Source: Nakamurella lactea DSM 19367
Lineage (GTDB): Bacteria; Actinomycetota; Actinomycetes; Mycobacteriales; Nakamurellaceae
Reading direction: 5' to 3'
NCBI RefSeq assembly: GCF_000426645.1
Contig: NZ_KE384551.1
Span: 177,389-241,388 of the forward strand
DNA: 64,000 bases
In this document: one piece after another, positions 23,655-31,279 of the stretch
Layout: the number at the start of each line of letters is the position of its first letter
How positions within the stretch are numbered: the first letter of the stretch is position 1
The notes under the pieces: model-generated
What the model was told of the DNA's origin: nothing
The model's database searches: none
What the model saw: only the letters and a program-made list of their open reading frames with translations
Program-made: the position numbers and the translations under genes

Positions 23655-24095
23655 TCAGCGACGCACCAGTTCACCGATCAGCCGGACCGTCCGGTCGAAG
23701 TCCCGGCGGTCGTCCGGGGTCAGGTCGGCCAACAGCTCGTCCTCCCGGCGATGGATCTCGGCCCGCACCTGCTGCATCACCGCGACCCCACGGCGCGTCG
23801 CCTCCAGCACATTCGCCCGGCGGTCGGAGCCGGGTCGGCGGATCAGCAGCCCCTCCTTCTCCAGATGGTCGAGGTCAGCGATGATCCGGTTCCGGCTGTA
23901 GTCCATCCGGTCGGCGGCCTCGCGTTGGCTCAACCCCGGAACCTTGGCCACCAGGGCGAGAGCCGCGTATTGCCACATGCTCACCCCGTGCCCGGCAGCG
24001 GCGGCGTCCTCGATCTTGCGCAGCGCCCTGGCGATCGGCAGTAACGAAGCGAGTAGGTCGCGACGTTCATCCAGCAGCCGTTGTTCCATCGACAC
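23655..24095 (-). CDS. MarR-family transcriptional regulator
   Basis: 146 residues with the MarR winged helix at about 55-110: LSQREAADRMDYSRNRIIADLDHLEKEGLLIRRP followed by the wing sequence DRRANVLEATRRG. It is expected to be a dimeric repressor released by a small aromatic or oxidant ligand. It faces a TIGR03086-type gene, and a perfect 14-base palindrome lies between them. The start is GTG or the ATG two codons later. The convergent neighbour is the MDR dehydrogenase gene. Confidence 0.88.
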   Translation of the reverse strand: MSMEQRLLDERRDLLASLLPIARALRKIEDAAAAGHGVSMWQYAALALVAKVPGLSQREAADRMDYSRNRIIADLDHLEKEGLLIRRPGSDRRANVLEATRRGVAVMQQVRAEIHRREDELLADLTPDDRRDFDRTVRLIGELVRR

Positions 24096-24125
24096 AGTCT
24101 AGAGGTCGTCACCCACTAGCGATCG

Positions 24126-24139
24126 TCACAATATTGTGA
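24126..24139. promoter_or_regulatory. Palindromic operator between MarR and TIGR03086 genes
   Basis: TCACAATATTGTGA is a perfect 14-base palindrome, AT-rich against the local background, centred in the 58-base divergent gap and about 15 bases before the preferred start of the rightward gene. It is the natural candidate site for the adjacent MarR repressor. Its position argues against a start codon at 24136, which would overlap the operator. Confidence 0.75.
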
Positions 24140-24153
24140 TGAAATGGGGAGTC

Positions 24154-24786
24154 ATGAGCACAGTTGACCAGCGGGTTCTGCATCGCAAGGCGATCTCCAT
24201 CGCCAACACTTACGTCGATCCGATCGTGGTCGCCGAGCGGGAACTACCGACGCCGTGCGCCGAATGGAACCTCGGCGAGCTGCTGGCCCACATGGTCGGG
24301 CAGCACTTCGGCTTCGCCCAGGCGGTCCGTGAGGGCAATGCCCCGAAGTCCGCCTACCGACCGGTGCCGTTCAGCCCGCGGGTCTGGCGGCAATCGACCC
24401 AGGAGTTGCTGGATGCCTTCGCCGGCGCCGACCTGGAGGACTCGGCACTGGAGGTGGAGCTGCATCCCACCCAGCCGTTGCCGTTGCCGATGATCATCGG
24501 TGCGCAACTGTTGGACACGGTCGTGCACACCTGGGACGTGGCGCGCTCGCTGGGCCAGCCATTCGAGCCGGGCGAGGATCTGGCGGCGGCGGTGTTCGCG
24601 ATCGCCCAGCCGATCCCGGACGACGAACGCCGGGACCAGCCGGGCGCCGCGTTCGGCCACGCGCTGCCGGCCACCGGGTCGCCGTGGCAGCAGACGCTTC
24701 GCCTGCTCGGCCGCGACCCGCTGGTCTTCCCGATCCGCCGCCCCGCGCCGGTGCTCACGCCTCCGGCGATCGAGCACACGGCGTAA
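24154..24786 (+). CDS. TIGR03086-type metal-binding / maleylpyruvate isomerase-like (DinB fold) protein
   Basis: 210 residues. The N-terminal region CAEWNLGELLAHMVGQHFGFAQAV has the W-[ST/N]-x2-[ED]-L-x2-H pattern of the mycothiol-dependent maleylpyruvate isomerase N-domain and DinB-like four-helix proteins. LDTVVHTWDVARSLGQPFE supplies the second His (HTWD), a common signature of TIGR03086. Members are often thiol-dependent S-transferases, which would suit a mycothiol-producing cell (inference). The start ATG after GGGGAGT is preferred over two upstream ATGs that overlap the MarR palindrome. Probable target of the divergent MarR. Confidence 0.8.
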   Translation: MSTVDQRVLHRKAISIANTYVDPIVVAERELPTPCAEWNLGELLAHMVGQHFGFAQAVREGNAPKSAYRPVPFSPRVWRQSTQELLDAFAGADLEDSALEVELHPTQPLPLPMIIGAQLLDTVVHTWDVARSLGQPFEPGEDLAAAVFAIAQPIPDDERRDQPGAAFGHALPATGSPWQQTLRLLGRDPLVFPIRRPAPVLTPPAIEHTA

Positions 24787-24801
24787 ACCCTCGGGGCTGA
24801 C

Positions 24802-24865
24802 GGACCGCGCTGCTGACGGCCCGCGCGGCCGACGGACCGCGCGGCCGACGGACCGCCCGGCCGAC
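24802..24865. repeat. Four tandem copies of a 16-base unit
   Basis: The unit GGACCGCGCGGCCGAC is repeated four times with two to four changes in the outer copies and a partial copy after it. It lies just past the stop codon of the TIGR03086 gene and before a strong hairpin. No coding frame is conserved across it. Confidence 0.7.
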
Positions 24866-24876
24866 GGGCTGACAAC

Positions 24877-24917
24877 CGCTGCCGCTCTGCCCCGGCTGCC
24901 GGGGCAGAGCGGCAGCG
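24877..24917. terminator. Strong bidirectional hairpin between convergent genes
   Basis: The arms 24877-24893 and 24901-24917 are exact 17-base reverse complements (CGCTGCCGCTCTGCCCC and its complement) around a 7-base loop GGCTGCC. It lies between the TIGR03086 gene and the leftward sialidase-like gene, so it can terminate both. Confidence 0.85.
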
Positions 24918-24939
24918 CCGCACACCGCGGGTCAGTGGA

Positions 24940-26754
24940 TCATCGTCCGGGCCGGCGCGGCCCGCCGATCGCCGTCACCGTGCGATTCCATACGCCGAAC
25001 TCGACCGGGCTCTGCCAAGGTGCCCCGCCGAGCTCGCCGGCCGCGCCGCGGTCCCCGAACACCATCACCGATGTGCCACCCATCGCCAACAGGTAGCCAT
25101 TGGCCGAGTTGGTGTAGTCGACCCAGGTCGGGTCACTCCAGGTCTCGCCGTTGTCGAAAGATCGCAGCAGGGACAGACCCGGACGACCGACCATCAGCAG
25201 CAGGGACCCGTCACCGAGCCGTTCCAGTGAAGGGAAGACACTGGACACCGGTTGTCCGGTCACCGTTTTCATCTTCTGTGGCGTCGTCCAGGTTCTCCCG
25301 TCGTCATCGGATCTGACGCTGTACATCGGCTGGTACGAACCGGTTCGCATCACGGCCAGGAAGCTGTGTGGCCCGGTCCGGACGAATACTCCCTCGCATG
25401 GTCCCGCATACGCGGGATCGCTCGACAGCGTCGGGTCGAACGCGACCGTCGCCCGCACGGACCAGTCCAGCCCACCGTCGTGGCTGATCAGCATCAACTG
25501 GCGGTACTTGGTGTCGCCGTCGTACTTGCCGTACGCGGACTGATACAGGGTGCCATCGGGATCCTCGATCACGTTGTGCACCTGGACGAACGCGGTACAG
25601 CCGGACGGCCGCTCGCAGTCGTAAGGGGCAAGATCGGCCGGCGCCGTCAGCAGACCCTCACGGTTGGTCCAACTGGCTCCGTTGTCCGTCGAGACCGCGC
25701 TTTCGATCACCGACTGCCTCGAGTTCCCGTTCGCGTAACCGTGATAGTTGATCGCATACAGACTGCCGTCGTGCAGCCTGGTGAGATAGAACGATGGCGC
25801 ATCCGGGAGCGGGTTGTGCGTCTGGTAGTCGGTCCAGGTCTTGCCTCCGTCGTCGGAGTAGACGAATTGGTTGCCCGCAGTGTCGCCGACGTCGGTGTGT
25901 GCCGGGTAGCTGGCCAGGATGCGCTCGCGGCCATGCCCCAGAGGTACCCTGGCGGCGGTGTTGGGCATCTGCGTCGTCGTCGTGGTCGAGGCAACGATCG
26001 TCGTCGGATCGCCGATCTGATACTGCCGTTTCACTGCTGCGGGACGGGATCTCAACGCCGAGCCGTAGCTCACGTCATCGAAGAAAACCCGATCCCCGCT
26101 GCCCGGCGTGCCGAAACCGGCGAGCTGGAACCCGGTCACCGACGTCACCGGGTTCACCCCCCACGGCCCAGCGGACCCGACCGCGCGACCGTTGATCCAG
26201 ACATAGGCCATGTCCTGGTCGCCGGTCGTTCCGACGGCGACCGTACTCCAGGTCTGCTGCGGCATGGTGCCGGCCGGGGCGACCGGCAGCCAACGGCTGC
26301 CGTCGGTCCAACCGACGCTGCCGTCGGCCCGGAACTGCAGCTCGAACACCACCCCGCTACCGATCGCGGTGCTACCGGTGAGGTCGACGACGAATCCATT
26401 CGCGGCGCCGGCCGGGTTCGCCCGAAAGCTCAGGGCAGCGCCCTGCTGCGCGGGTTCGGCGCAGCCGATCATCGGCAGTGACGACGCGGAACTATCGTTG
26501 AGCTCCAGGGATTTCCGGCTCCGGTAGGCCCGCTCGTCGGTGACGGCGAACGGCGTCGTGCCGGCCGGAGTCGTGCAGCCGGTCGGTAGCTCGCCGACCC
26601 GGTCCCGCTCGAAGGTCCACTGCACCGGCGCCTTCGGATGCCCGCTGGTCACCGCCGCCGCCGGTCCGGCGAGCGGCACGGCCAGCGCCGCGGCGACGGC
26701 TAGCGGTACAACGCAGCGCAATACCTTGCGGTGCAGCGTCTTTCTGGGTCGCAT
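24940..26754 (-). CDS. Secreted sialidase-like (BNR/Asp-box) protein, copy 1
   Basis: 604 residues. A classical signal peptide (basic RKTLHRKVLR, then an Ala/Leu-rich core ending near GPAAA) precedes a jelly-roll-like domain (about 40-235, ending FFDDVSYGSALRS) and a six-bladed propeller. Asp boxes are seen as SDDGGKTW, STDNGASW, SHDGGLDW, SDDDGRTW and SFDNGETW. RVPLGHGRERI gives the first arginine of a degenerate RIP motif, and GPCEGVFVRTG and ERLGDGSLLLMVGRPG resemble the remaining active-site strands. The likely role is cleavage or binding of sialic-acid-like glycans outside the cell; catalysis is not proven. The RBS GGAGG precedes the ATG. It is a paralogue of the next gene. Confidence 0.82.
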   Translation of the reverse strand: MRPRKTLHRKVLRCVVPLAVAAALAVPLAGPAAAVTSGHPKAPVQWTFERDRVGELPTGCTTPAGTTPFAVTDERAYRSRKSLELNDSSASSLPMIGCAEPAQQGAALSFRANPAGAANGFVVDLTGSTAIGSGVVFELQFRADGSVGWTDGSRWLPVAPAGTMPQQTWSTVAVGTTGDQDMAYVWINGRAVGSAGPWGVNPVTSVTGFQLAGFGTPGSGDRVFFDDVSYGSALRSRPAAVKRQYQIGDPTTIVASTTTTTQMPNTAARVPLGHGRERILASYPAHTDVGDTAGNQFVYSDDGGKTWTDYQTHNPLPDAPSFYLTRLHDGSLYAINYHGYANGNSRQSVIESAVSTDNGASWTNREGLLTAPADLAPYDCERPSGCTAFVQVHNVIEDPDGTLYQSAYGKYDGDTKYRQLMLISHDGGLDWSVRATVAFDPTLSSDPAYAGPCEGVFVRTGPHSFLAVMRTGSYQPMYSVRSDDDGRTWTTPQKMKTVTGQPVSSVFPSLERLGDGSLLLMVGRPGLSLLRSFDNGETWSDPTWVDYTNSANGYLLAMGGTSVMVFGDRGAAGELGGAPWQSPVEFGVWNRTVTAIGGPRRPGR

Positions 26755-26810
26755 TCATGTCCTCCGTCATTAGATGAGATAGCCGTACACACTCAGCCGA
26801 GATTGCGGCA

Positions 26811-26848
26811 CCGGGCACCGATCACTCCGTCGGAGGACCGGTGCCCGG
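26811..26848 (-). terminator. Hairpin between the two sialidase-like genes
   Basis: CCGGGCACCG (26811-26820) pairs exactly with CGGTGCCCGG (26839-26848), with an inner CTCC/GGAG stem. It lies 24 bases past the stop of the upstream paralogue, so the two genes are probably separate transcription units. Confidence 0.7.
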
Positions 26849-26871
26849 CTGCCAGGTAGGGTCAGCGGCAC

Positions 26872-28641
26872 TCAGTGCCGGCCCACCGCCGTCACCGACC
26901 GGTTCCACACCCCGTACTGCAACGGGCGCTGCCAGTTCGCACCGCGGTCGCCGAACAGCATCACCGACTGCCCACCCATCGCCAACATGTAGCCGTTGGC
27001 CGAGTTCGTGTAGTCGGCCCAGGTCGGGTCGGACCAGCTGGCGCCGTCGTCGAACGAACGCAGCAGGGCAAGGCCCGGGCGACCGACCATCAACAGCAGC
27101 GAGCCGTCGCCGAGTCGTTCCATCGCCGGGAACACGCTCGAAACCGGTTGTCCGGACACAGTTCTCAGCTGCTGCAGCGCCGTCCAGGTCTTGCCGTCAT
27201 CGTTCGAGCGGGCGGAGTGCATCGGCAGGTACGAACCGGTGCGCATCACGGCCAGCAGGCTGTGCGGCCCGGTCCGGACAAACACACCCTCGCACGGGCC
27301 CTCGTACGCCCCGCTGCTGGACAGGGTCGGATCCACCGCGACGGTCGCCTGCACGTCCCAGTTGAGCCCGCCGTCATGACTGACCAGCAGCAGCTGACGG
27401 TACTTCGGATCACCGGCGTACTTGCCATAGGCGGACTGGTACAGGGTGCCGTCCGGATCCTCGATCACGTTGTGTACCTGGACGATCGCCGTACAGCCGG
27501 ACGGCCGCTCACACCCGTACGGGGCCAGGTCGGCCGGCGCGTTCAGCACGCCCTCCCGGTTCGTCCAGCTGACGCCGTTGTCGGTGGAGACCGCACTCTC
27601 GATGACCGACTGCCGGACGTTCCCGTTCGCGTAGCCGTGGTAGTTGATCGCGTACAGGCTGCCGTCGTTCAGCCGGGTGATGAAGAACGACGGGGCATCC
27701 GGCATCGGGTTGTGCGCCTGGTAGTCGACCCAGGTATGCCCGCCGTCGTCGGAATAGACCATCTTGTTGCCGGCCGTCTGCGCGGCATCGGTGTGCGCCG
27801 GGTAGGTGGCGATGATCCGCTCACGGTGATGGCCCAACGGAACCCGCACCGCGGTGTTCGGCATCTGGGTCGGGGTGTCCGAGGCGGTGATGGTGTGCAG
27901 ATCGCCGATCCTGAACTGCCGCTTGACCTCTGCCGGCCTCGATGGCAGCGCGGAGCCGAAGCTCACGTCGTCGAAGTAGACCGTGTCGCCGACGCTCGCA
28001 GTGCCGTAGCCGGCGAACTGGAATCCGCTGATCGAGGTCACCGGATTGACGCCCAACGGCCCGCCGGACCCGACGGTATGTCCGTTGACCGACACGTAGA
28101 CCATGTCCTGGTCGGCGGTGGAGCCGATGCCGACCGTGCTCCAGACCCGCTGCGGCAGCGTGCCGGCCGGTGCGACCGGAAGCCAGCGAGCTCCGTCGTA
28201 CCAGTTGACGGCGCCGTCAGCCTTGAACAACAGGTGAAAGGCCGGGCCGCTACCGGCAGTGGTGGTGCCGGTGAGGTCGATCATGAAACCGTTCGCGACG
28301 TCGGCCGGGTCCACCTGCAACGTCAGTTCCGCGCCCTGCTGCGCCGGCCGGGCGCAGGCGATGGTCGGTAGTGAGGTCGCCGAGTCGTCGTCCAGCTCCA
28401 GCGACCGGTCGCTGTGGTACCCGAGCCGGTCGGTAACCGTCACCGCCGCCTTGCCCGCTGGGGTGCTGCACCCGGCGGGGACCGACCCGACCGGGTCGGT
28501 TTCGTATGTCCAGGTCGTCGGATGGCCGGGGCGGGTGCCGGCGCTGGCCGGGGAAACCAGCGGCAACGCCAGCGCGACGGCAGCGGCTGCCGCGATAGCG
28601 CATCGCAACGCGGATCGTCCGAGCTTGGTTCGGTTCTGCAT
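26872..28641 (-). CDS. Secreted sialidase-like (BNR/Asp-box) protein, copy 2
   Basis: 589 residues with the same architecture as the downstream paralogue: a signal peptide ending near SPASAG, a jelly-roll-like N-domain, then a propeller with Asp boxes SDDGGHTW, STDNGVSW, SHDGGLNW, SNDDGKTW and SFDDGASW. RVPLGHHRERI marks the first arginine strand. Long stretches match copy 1 almost exactly (YAINYHGYANGN, VQVHNVIEDPDGTLYQSAYG), while signal peptides, linkers and the C-terminal tail differ, indicating an old tandem duplication. The ATG has GGAGGA upstream. Substrate unknown; copies may differ in linkage preference. Confidence 0.82.
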   Translation of the reverse strand: MQNRTKLGRSALRCAIAAAAAVALALPLVSPASAGTRPGHPTTWTYETDPVGSVPAGCSTPAGKAAVTVTDRLGYHSDRSLELDDDSATSLPTIACARPAQQGAELTLQVDPADVANGFMIDLTGTTTAGSGPAFHLLFKADGAVNWYDGARWLPVAPAGTLPQRVWSTVGIGSTADQDMVYVSVNGHTVGSGGPLGVNPVTSISGFQFAGYGTASVGDTVYFDDVSFGSALPSRPAEVKRQFRIGDLHTITASDTPTQMPNTAVRVPLGHHRERIIATYPAHTDAAQTAGNKMVYSDDGGHTWVDYQAHNPMPDAPSFFITRLNDGSLYAINYHGYANGNVRQSVIESAVSTDNGVSWTNREGVLNAPADLAPYGCERPSGCTAIVQVHNVIEDPDGTLYQSAYGKYAGDPKYRQLLLVSHDGGLNWDVQATVAVDPTLSSSGAYEGPCEGVFVRTGPHSLLAVMRTGSYLPMHSARSNDDGKTWTALQQLRTVSGQPVSSVFPAMERLGDGSLLLMVGRPGLALLRSFDDGASWSDPTWADYTNSANGYMLAMGGQSVMLFGDRGANWQRPLQYGVWNRSVTAVGRH

Positions 28642-28801
28642 GCATTCCTCCGTCTGGAGTCTTCTGAAACGCTATTCCACAACGGCTCATGCAACGCCGC
28701 TCGGCGGGTCTGGTCAATCCCTGTCCACCCCGTGCGCCCGGATTCACCCGACCGGCATCGATCGACTACTCAGCGCAGGCATCGCCCCGTCCGCGTCGAA
28801 C

Positions 28802-29272
28802 TCAGGGCGTTCCGAACCACCCGGCACTGTCCAATCGAAGTGCGGCCGGCCCAACGACTTCCCGCAGAGATCGCTCCAACTCGGGCAACCGCGTCCCGCC
28901 GAGCTGCCGCTGCCAGCGCGACCGGAGGTCGTCGAAGACCTCGGCGGAGCGACGCAACATGTCCCACCCGGCGTCGGTGAGCACCGCCGTCCGGCGTCGG
29001 GCATCGGCGTCGTCCGCGGTTCTGCTGAGGTAACCGATCGACTCCAGCCGCTCGATCGTCTTACCGGCGGCCTGTTTGGACACTCCCATGGCGCGACCCA
29101 GTTCGGCGGCGGTCGAGGCGCCGGCGGCGACCGCCTGCAGGGCGAAGCCGTGTACCGGTCGGGCCTCCGGATGACCCTGCCGGGCGAGTTCGGCGTGCAG
29201 ATCGTCGATCAGCGAACGGAACCCGGCCAGCAGCAGAATCGGCAGCTCGAAGCCGGCAGTCGGCTGGTTCAT
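28802..29272 (-). CDS. MarR-family transcriptional regulator
   Basis: 156 residues with a winged helix: STAAELGRAMGVSKQAAGKTIERLESIGYL and the wing DDADARRRTAVLTDAG. The start ATG (MNQPTAGFELP) follows GGAGTG; the frame is open further upstream without similarity. It is divergent from a carboxymuconolactone-decarboxylase-like gene, with two related palindromic sites in the roughly 100-base gap, which suggests autoregulation and control of that gene. Confidence 0.87.
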   Translation of the reverse strand: MNQPTAGFELPILLLAGFRSLIDDLHAELARQGHPEARPVHGFALQAVAAGASTAAELGRAMGVSKQAAGKTIERLESIGYLSRTADDADARRRTAVLTDAGWDMLRRSAEVFDDLRSRWQRQLGGTRLPELERSLREVVGPAALRLDSAGWFGTP

Positions 29273-29306
29273 CTGACACTCCGTTGTCCTCGTCGGAAAA
29301 CTAGTA

Positions 29307-29342
29307 GACAACCCGGTTGTCGGTATGGTCAACTTGGTTGTC
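29307..29342. promoter_or_regulatory. Two related palindromic sites between MarR and CMD-like genes
   Basis: GACAACCCGGTTGTC (29307-29321) is an exact inverted repeat with 7-base arms and one central base. A second, imperfect copy, GTCAACTTGGTTGTC (29328-29342), follows 6 bases later with one arm mismatch. Centre-to-centre spacing of 21 bases, two helical turns, suits cooperative binding of two MarR dimers. Confidence 0.7.
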
Positions 29343-29371
29343 CACTTCCGATGATCCCACGAGGAGCGACG

Positions 29372-29899
29372 ATGACCACCACGACGCACCCGCACTTCCC
29401 CGAACTCACCCCCGACACCGCACCCGAGTCGATCCGGCCGACCCTGCAGCAACTGCAAGGCCAGTTCGGCGGCACCGTGCCGCCTGCCGCGGCCCGACTG
29501 GCCAACTCCCCCGAGCTACTCAGCACCTTCCTGGCCGCGAGCGCGGCATTCGAGGGGTGCTCGCTGGCCCCGCTGGCGCGCGAAACCCTGATCATGACGG
29601 TGGCCGTCCGCAACGGCTGCCGGGTCTGCATCCAGCTGCACACCGGGATCCTGCGCACGCTGCAGGCCGACCCGCAGCTGATTGAGTCACTTCGGGCCGG
29701 CAGTGCCCTCGCCGATCCAGAACTCGCTGCGCTGCAACGCTTCACCCATCAAGTGATGGACAATGCCGGCGCCGTCACCGACGAGCAGCTGGTCGAGTTC
29801 GCCGCTCACGGATTCGGGTCGGTACAGGCTCTCGAGGTAGTGCTCGGAGTCGGTGCGTACACCTTGTCCACGTTCGGCAACCGGATGGTCGGAGCCTGA
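29372..29899 (+). CDS. AhpD-like carboxymuconolactone decarboxylase family protein
   Basis: 175 residues of the CMD/AhpD helical fold. The redox motif is CRVCIQLHTGIL, a C-x2-C-x3-H arrangement as in AhpD, and RETLIMTVAVRNGC precedes it as usual. Such proteins are thiol-dependent peroxidase partners or decarboxylases. The position opposite a MarR regulator suggests an inducible oxidant or electrophile response (inference). The start ATG has GAGGAG upstream. Single gene. Confidence 0.85.
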   Translation: MTTTTHPHFPELTPDTAPESIRPTLQQLQGQFGGTVPPAAARLANSPELLSTFLAASAAFEGCSLAPLARETLIMTVAVRNGCRVCIQLHTGILRTLQADPQLIESLRAGSALADPELAALQRFTHQVMDNAGAVTDEQLVEFAAHGFGSVQALEVVLGVGAYTLSTFGNRMVGA

Positions 29900-29935
29900 T
29901 CCGGAGCTGACCAATAACCCGCCTAAGCTCTGCAG

Positions 29936-31279
29936 ATGATGTCCATCGACCAGCTGTCGTCCGATGACCAGCGAGCCGTCGAAGCCCTGCAGTCCGCGAT
30001 CCGCATCCGGACCGTCTCGCACCGCGACCCGGTCCAGGTCGACCGGGAGGCGTTCGACGACTTCATCGAGCTGCTCCAGGGCCGGTTTCCGCTGCTGCAC
30101 CAGGCCTGCACGGTGACCAGGCTGGCCGGTGACGCCCTGTTGCTGCGCTGGGCAGGCACCGGTGATGCCGACCCGGTGGTGCTGATGGCGCACATCGATG
30201 TGGTACCGATCAATCCGGACGACCACTGGACGCACCCGCCTTTCGACGCGGTGATCGACGACGGAATGATCTGGGGCCGTGGCACCCTGGACTGCAAGGG
30301 CTCGCTGATCGCGCTGTGTGTCGCCGCGGAGCGCCTGCTGGCCAAGGGATTCACCCCGTCCCGGGACATCTGGTTCTCCTTCGGGTGTGACGAAGAGGTG
30401 GCCGGCCCGGCCGCCACCGCCGCGGTCGAGGAACTCGCCGGGCTGGGCGTCAGCCCCTGGTTCGTGCTGGACGAGGGCGGCGCGGTCGCGCTCGGCGGCT
30501 TCCCGGGAGTGAAGCGTCCGCTGGCCGTGATCGGCATCGCCGAGAAGGGTTTGGTCGACGTCCAGCTCCGCACCACCGACGAGGGCGGGCACGCGTCGAC
30601 GCCGGCCCGGGGCGGGGCCACCGCTCGGCTGGCCAGGGCGATCGTCCGACTCGACCGCGACCCGTTCCCGATCAACCTGCCCGATGCCACCGTGCAGATG
30701 CTGCGGACCGCCGCCGCCCACGCTCCGGCACCGATCCGCCTGGCCGTCACCACCGCTGCCCGTTCGCCGAAGCTGCTGGCCCGGCTCCTGCAGAAGCTGG
30801 GTCCGGAGACTGCGGCGATGACCAGGACCACCGACGTGGTGACCCAGTTGTCCGGCGCGCCGGGCGCCAACGTGATCGCCGCCAACGCCACCGCCGTGGT
30901 CAACGTTCGGGTGATGGTCGGCGAAACCGTTGCGGCGGCAGTGGAACGAATCCGCCGGACGGTGAAGGACAGGTCCGTCGAGATCTCGGTGATATCGGCC
31001 AGCGAGCCGAGCCCGGTATCGCCGACCGACGAGGCGTTCGAACTACTCACCGAGGTGATCCGGCAGACCATCCCGGACGCCGTGCCGGTGCCATACATCG
31101 TGATGGCGGCGACCGACGGCCGGTACTTCCACCGCCGCTGGCCGCGGGTCTACCGGTTCAACCCGTTCCGGATGACCAGGCAGCAGCGCGGCACCCTGCA
31201 CAACGTCGACGAGCGGATCGGCGTGTCCGACTTCCTGGAGGGCGTCGGCTGGTACACCCGGCTGATGGAGTCCGTATGA
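29936..31279 (+). CDS. M20-family metallopeptidase / dipeptidase
   Basis: 447 residues of the M20/M25/M40 family. The first zinc motif is VLMAHIDVVP, the bridging Asp is in WGRGTLDCKGSLIA, and the catalytic glutamates are in FGCDEEVAGP. A dimerisation lid domain runs from about 190 to 330 (GGHASTPARGGATARLA), and a final His motif lies near ATDGRYFHRRWPRVYRFNPF. It probably hydrolyses dipeptides or acylated amino acids in the cytoplasm. There are two adjacent ATGs at the start. The stop overlaps the ATG of the next MFS gene (ATGA), so transport and hydrolysis may be linked. Confidence 0.88.
   Translation: MMSIDQLSSDDQRAVEALQSAIRIRTVSHRDPVQVDREAFDDFIELLQGRFPLLHQACTVTRLAGDALLLRWAGTGDADPVVLMAHIDVVPINPDDHWTHPPFDAVIDDGMIWGRGTLDCKGSLIALCVAAERLLAKGFTPSRDIWFSFGCDEEVAGPAATAAVEELAGLGVSPWFVLDEGGAVALGGFPGVKRPLAVIGIAEKGLVDVQLRTTDEGGHASTPARGGATARLARAIVRLDRDPFPINLPDATVQMLRTAAAHAPAPIRLAVTTAARSPKLLARLLQKLGPETAAMTRTTDVVTQLSGAPGANVIAANATAVVNVRVMVGETVAAAVERIRRTVKDRSVEISVISASEPSPVSPTDEAFELLTEVIRQTIPDAVPVPYIVMAATDGRYFHRRWPRVYRFNPFRMTRQQRGTLHNVDERIGVSDFLEGVGWYTRLMESV

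Noticed and set aside
24802-24865. Possible CRISPR-like array
   Set aside because: The repeats are directly adjacent 16-base units with no spacers and no cas genes are present.
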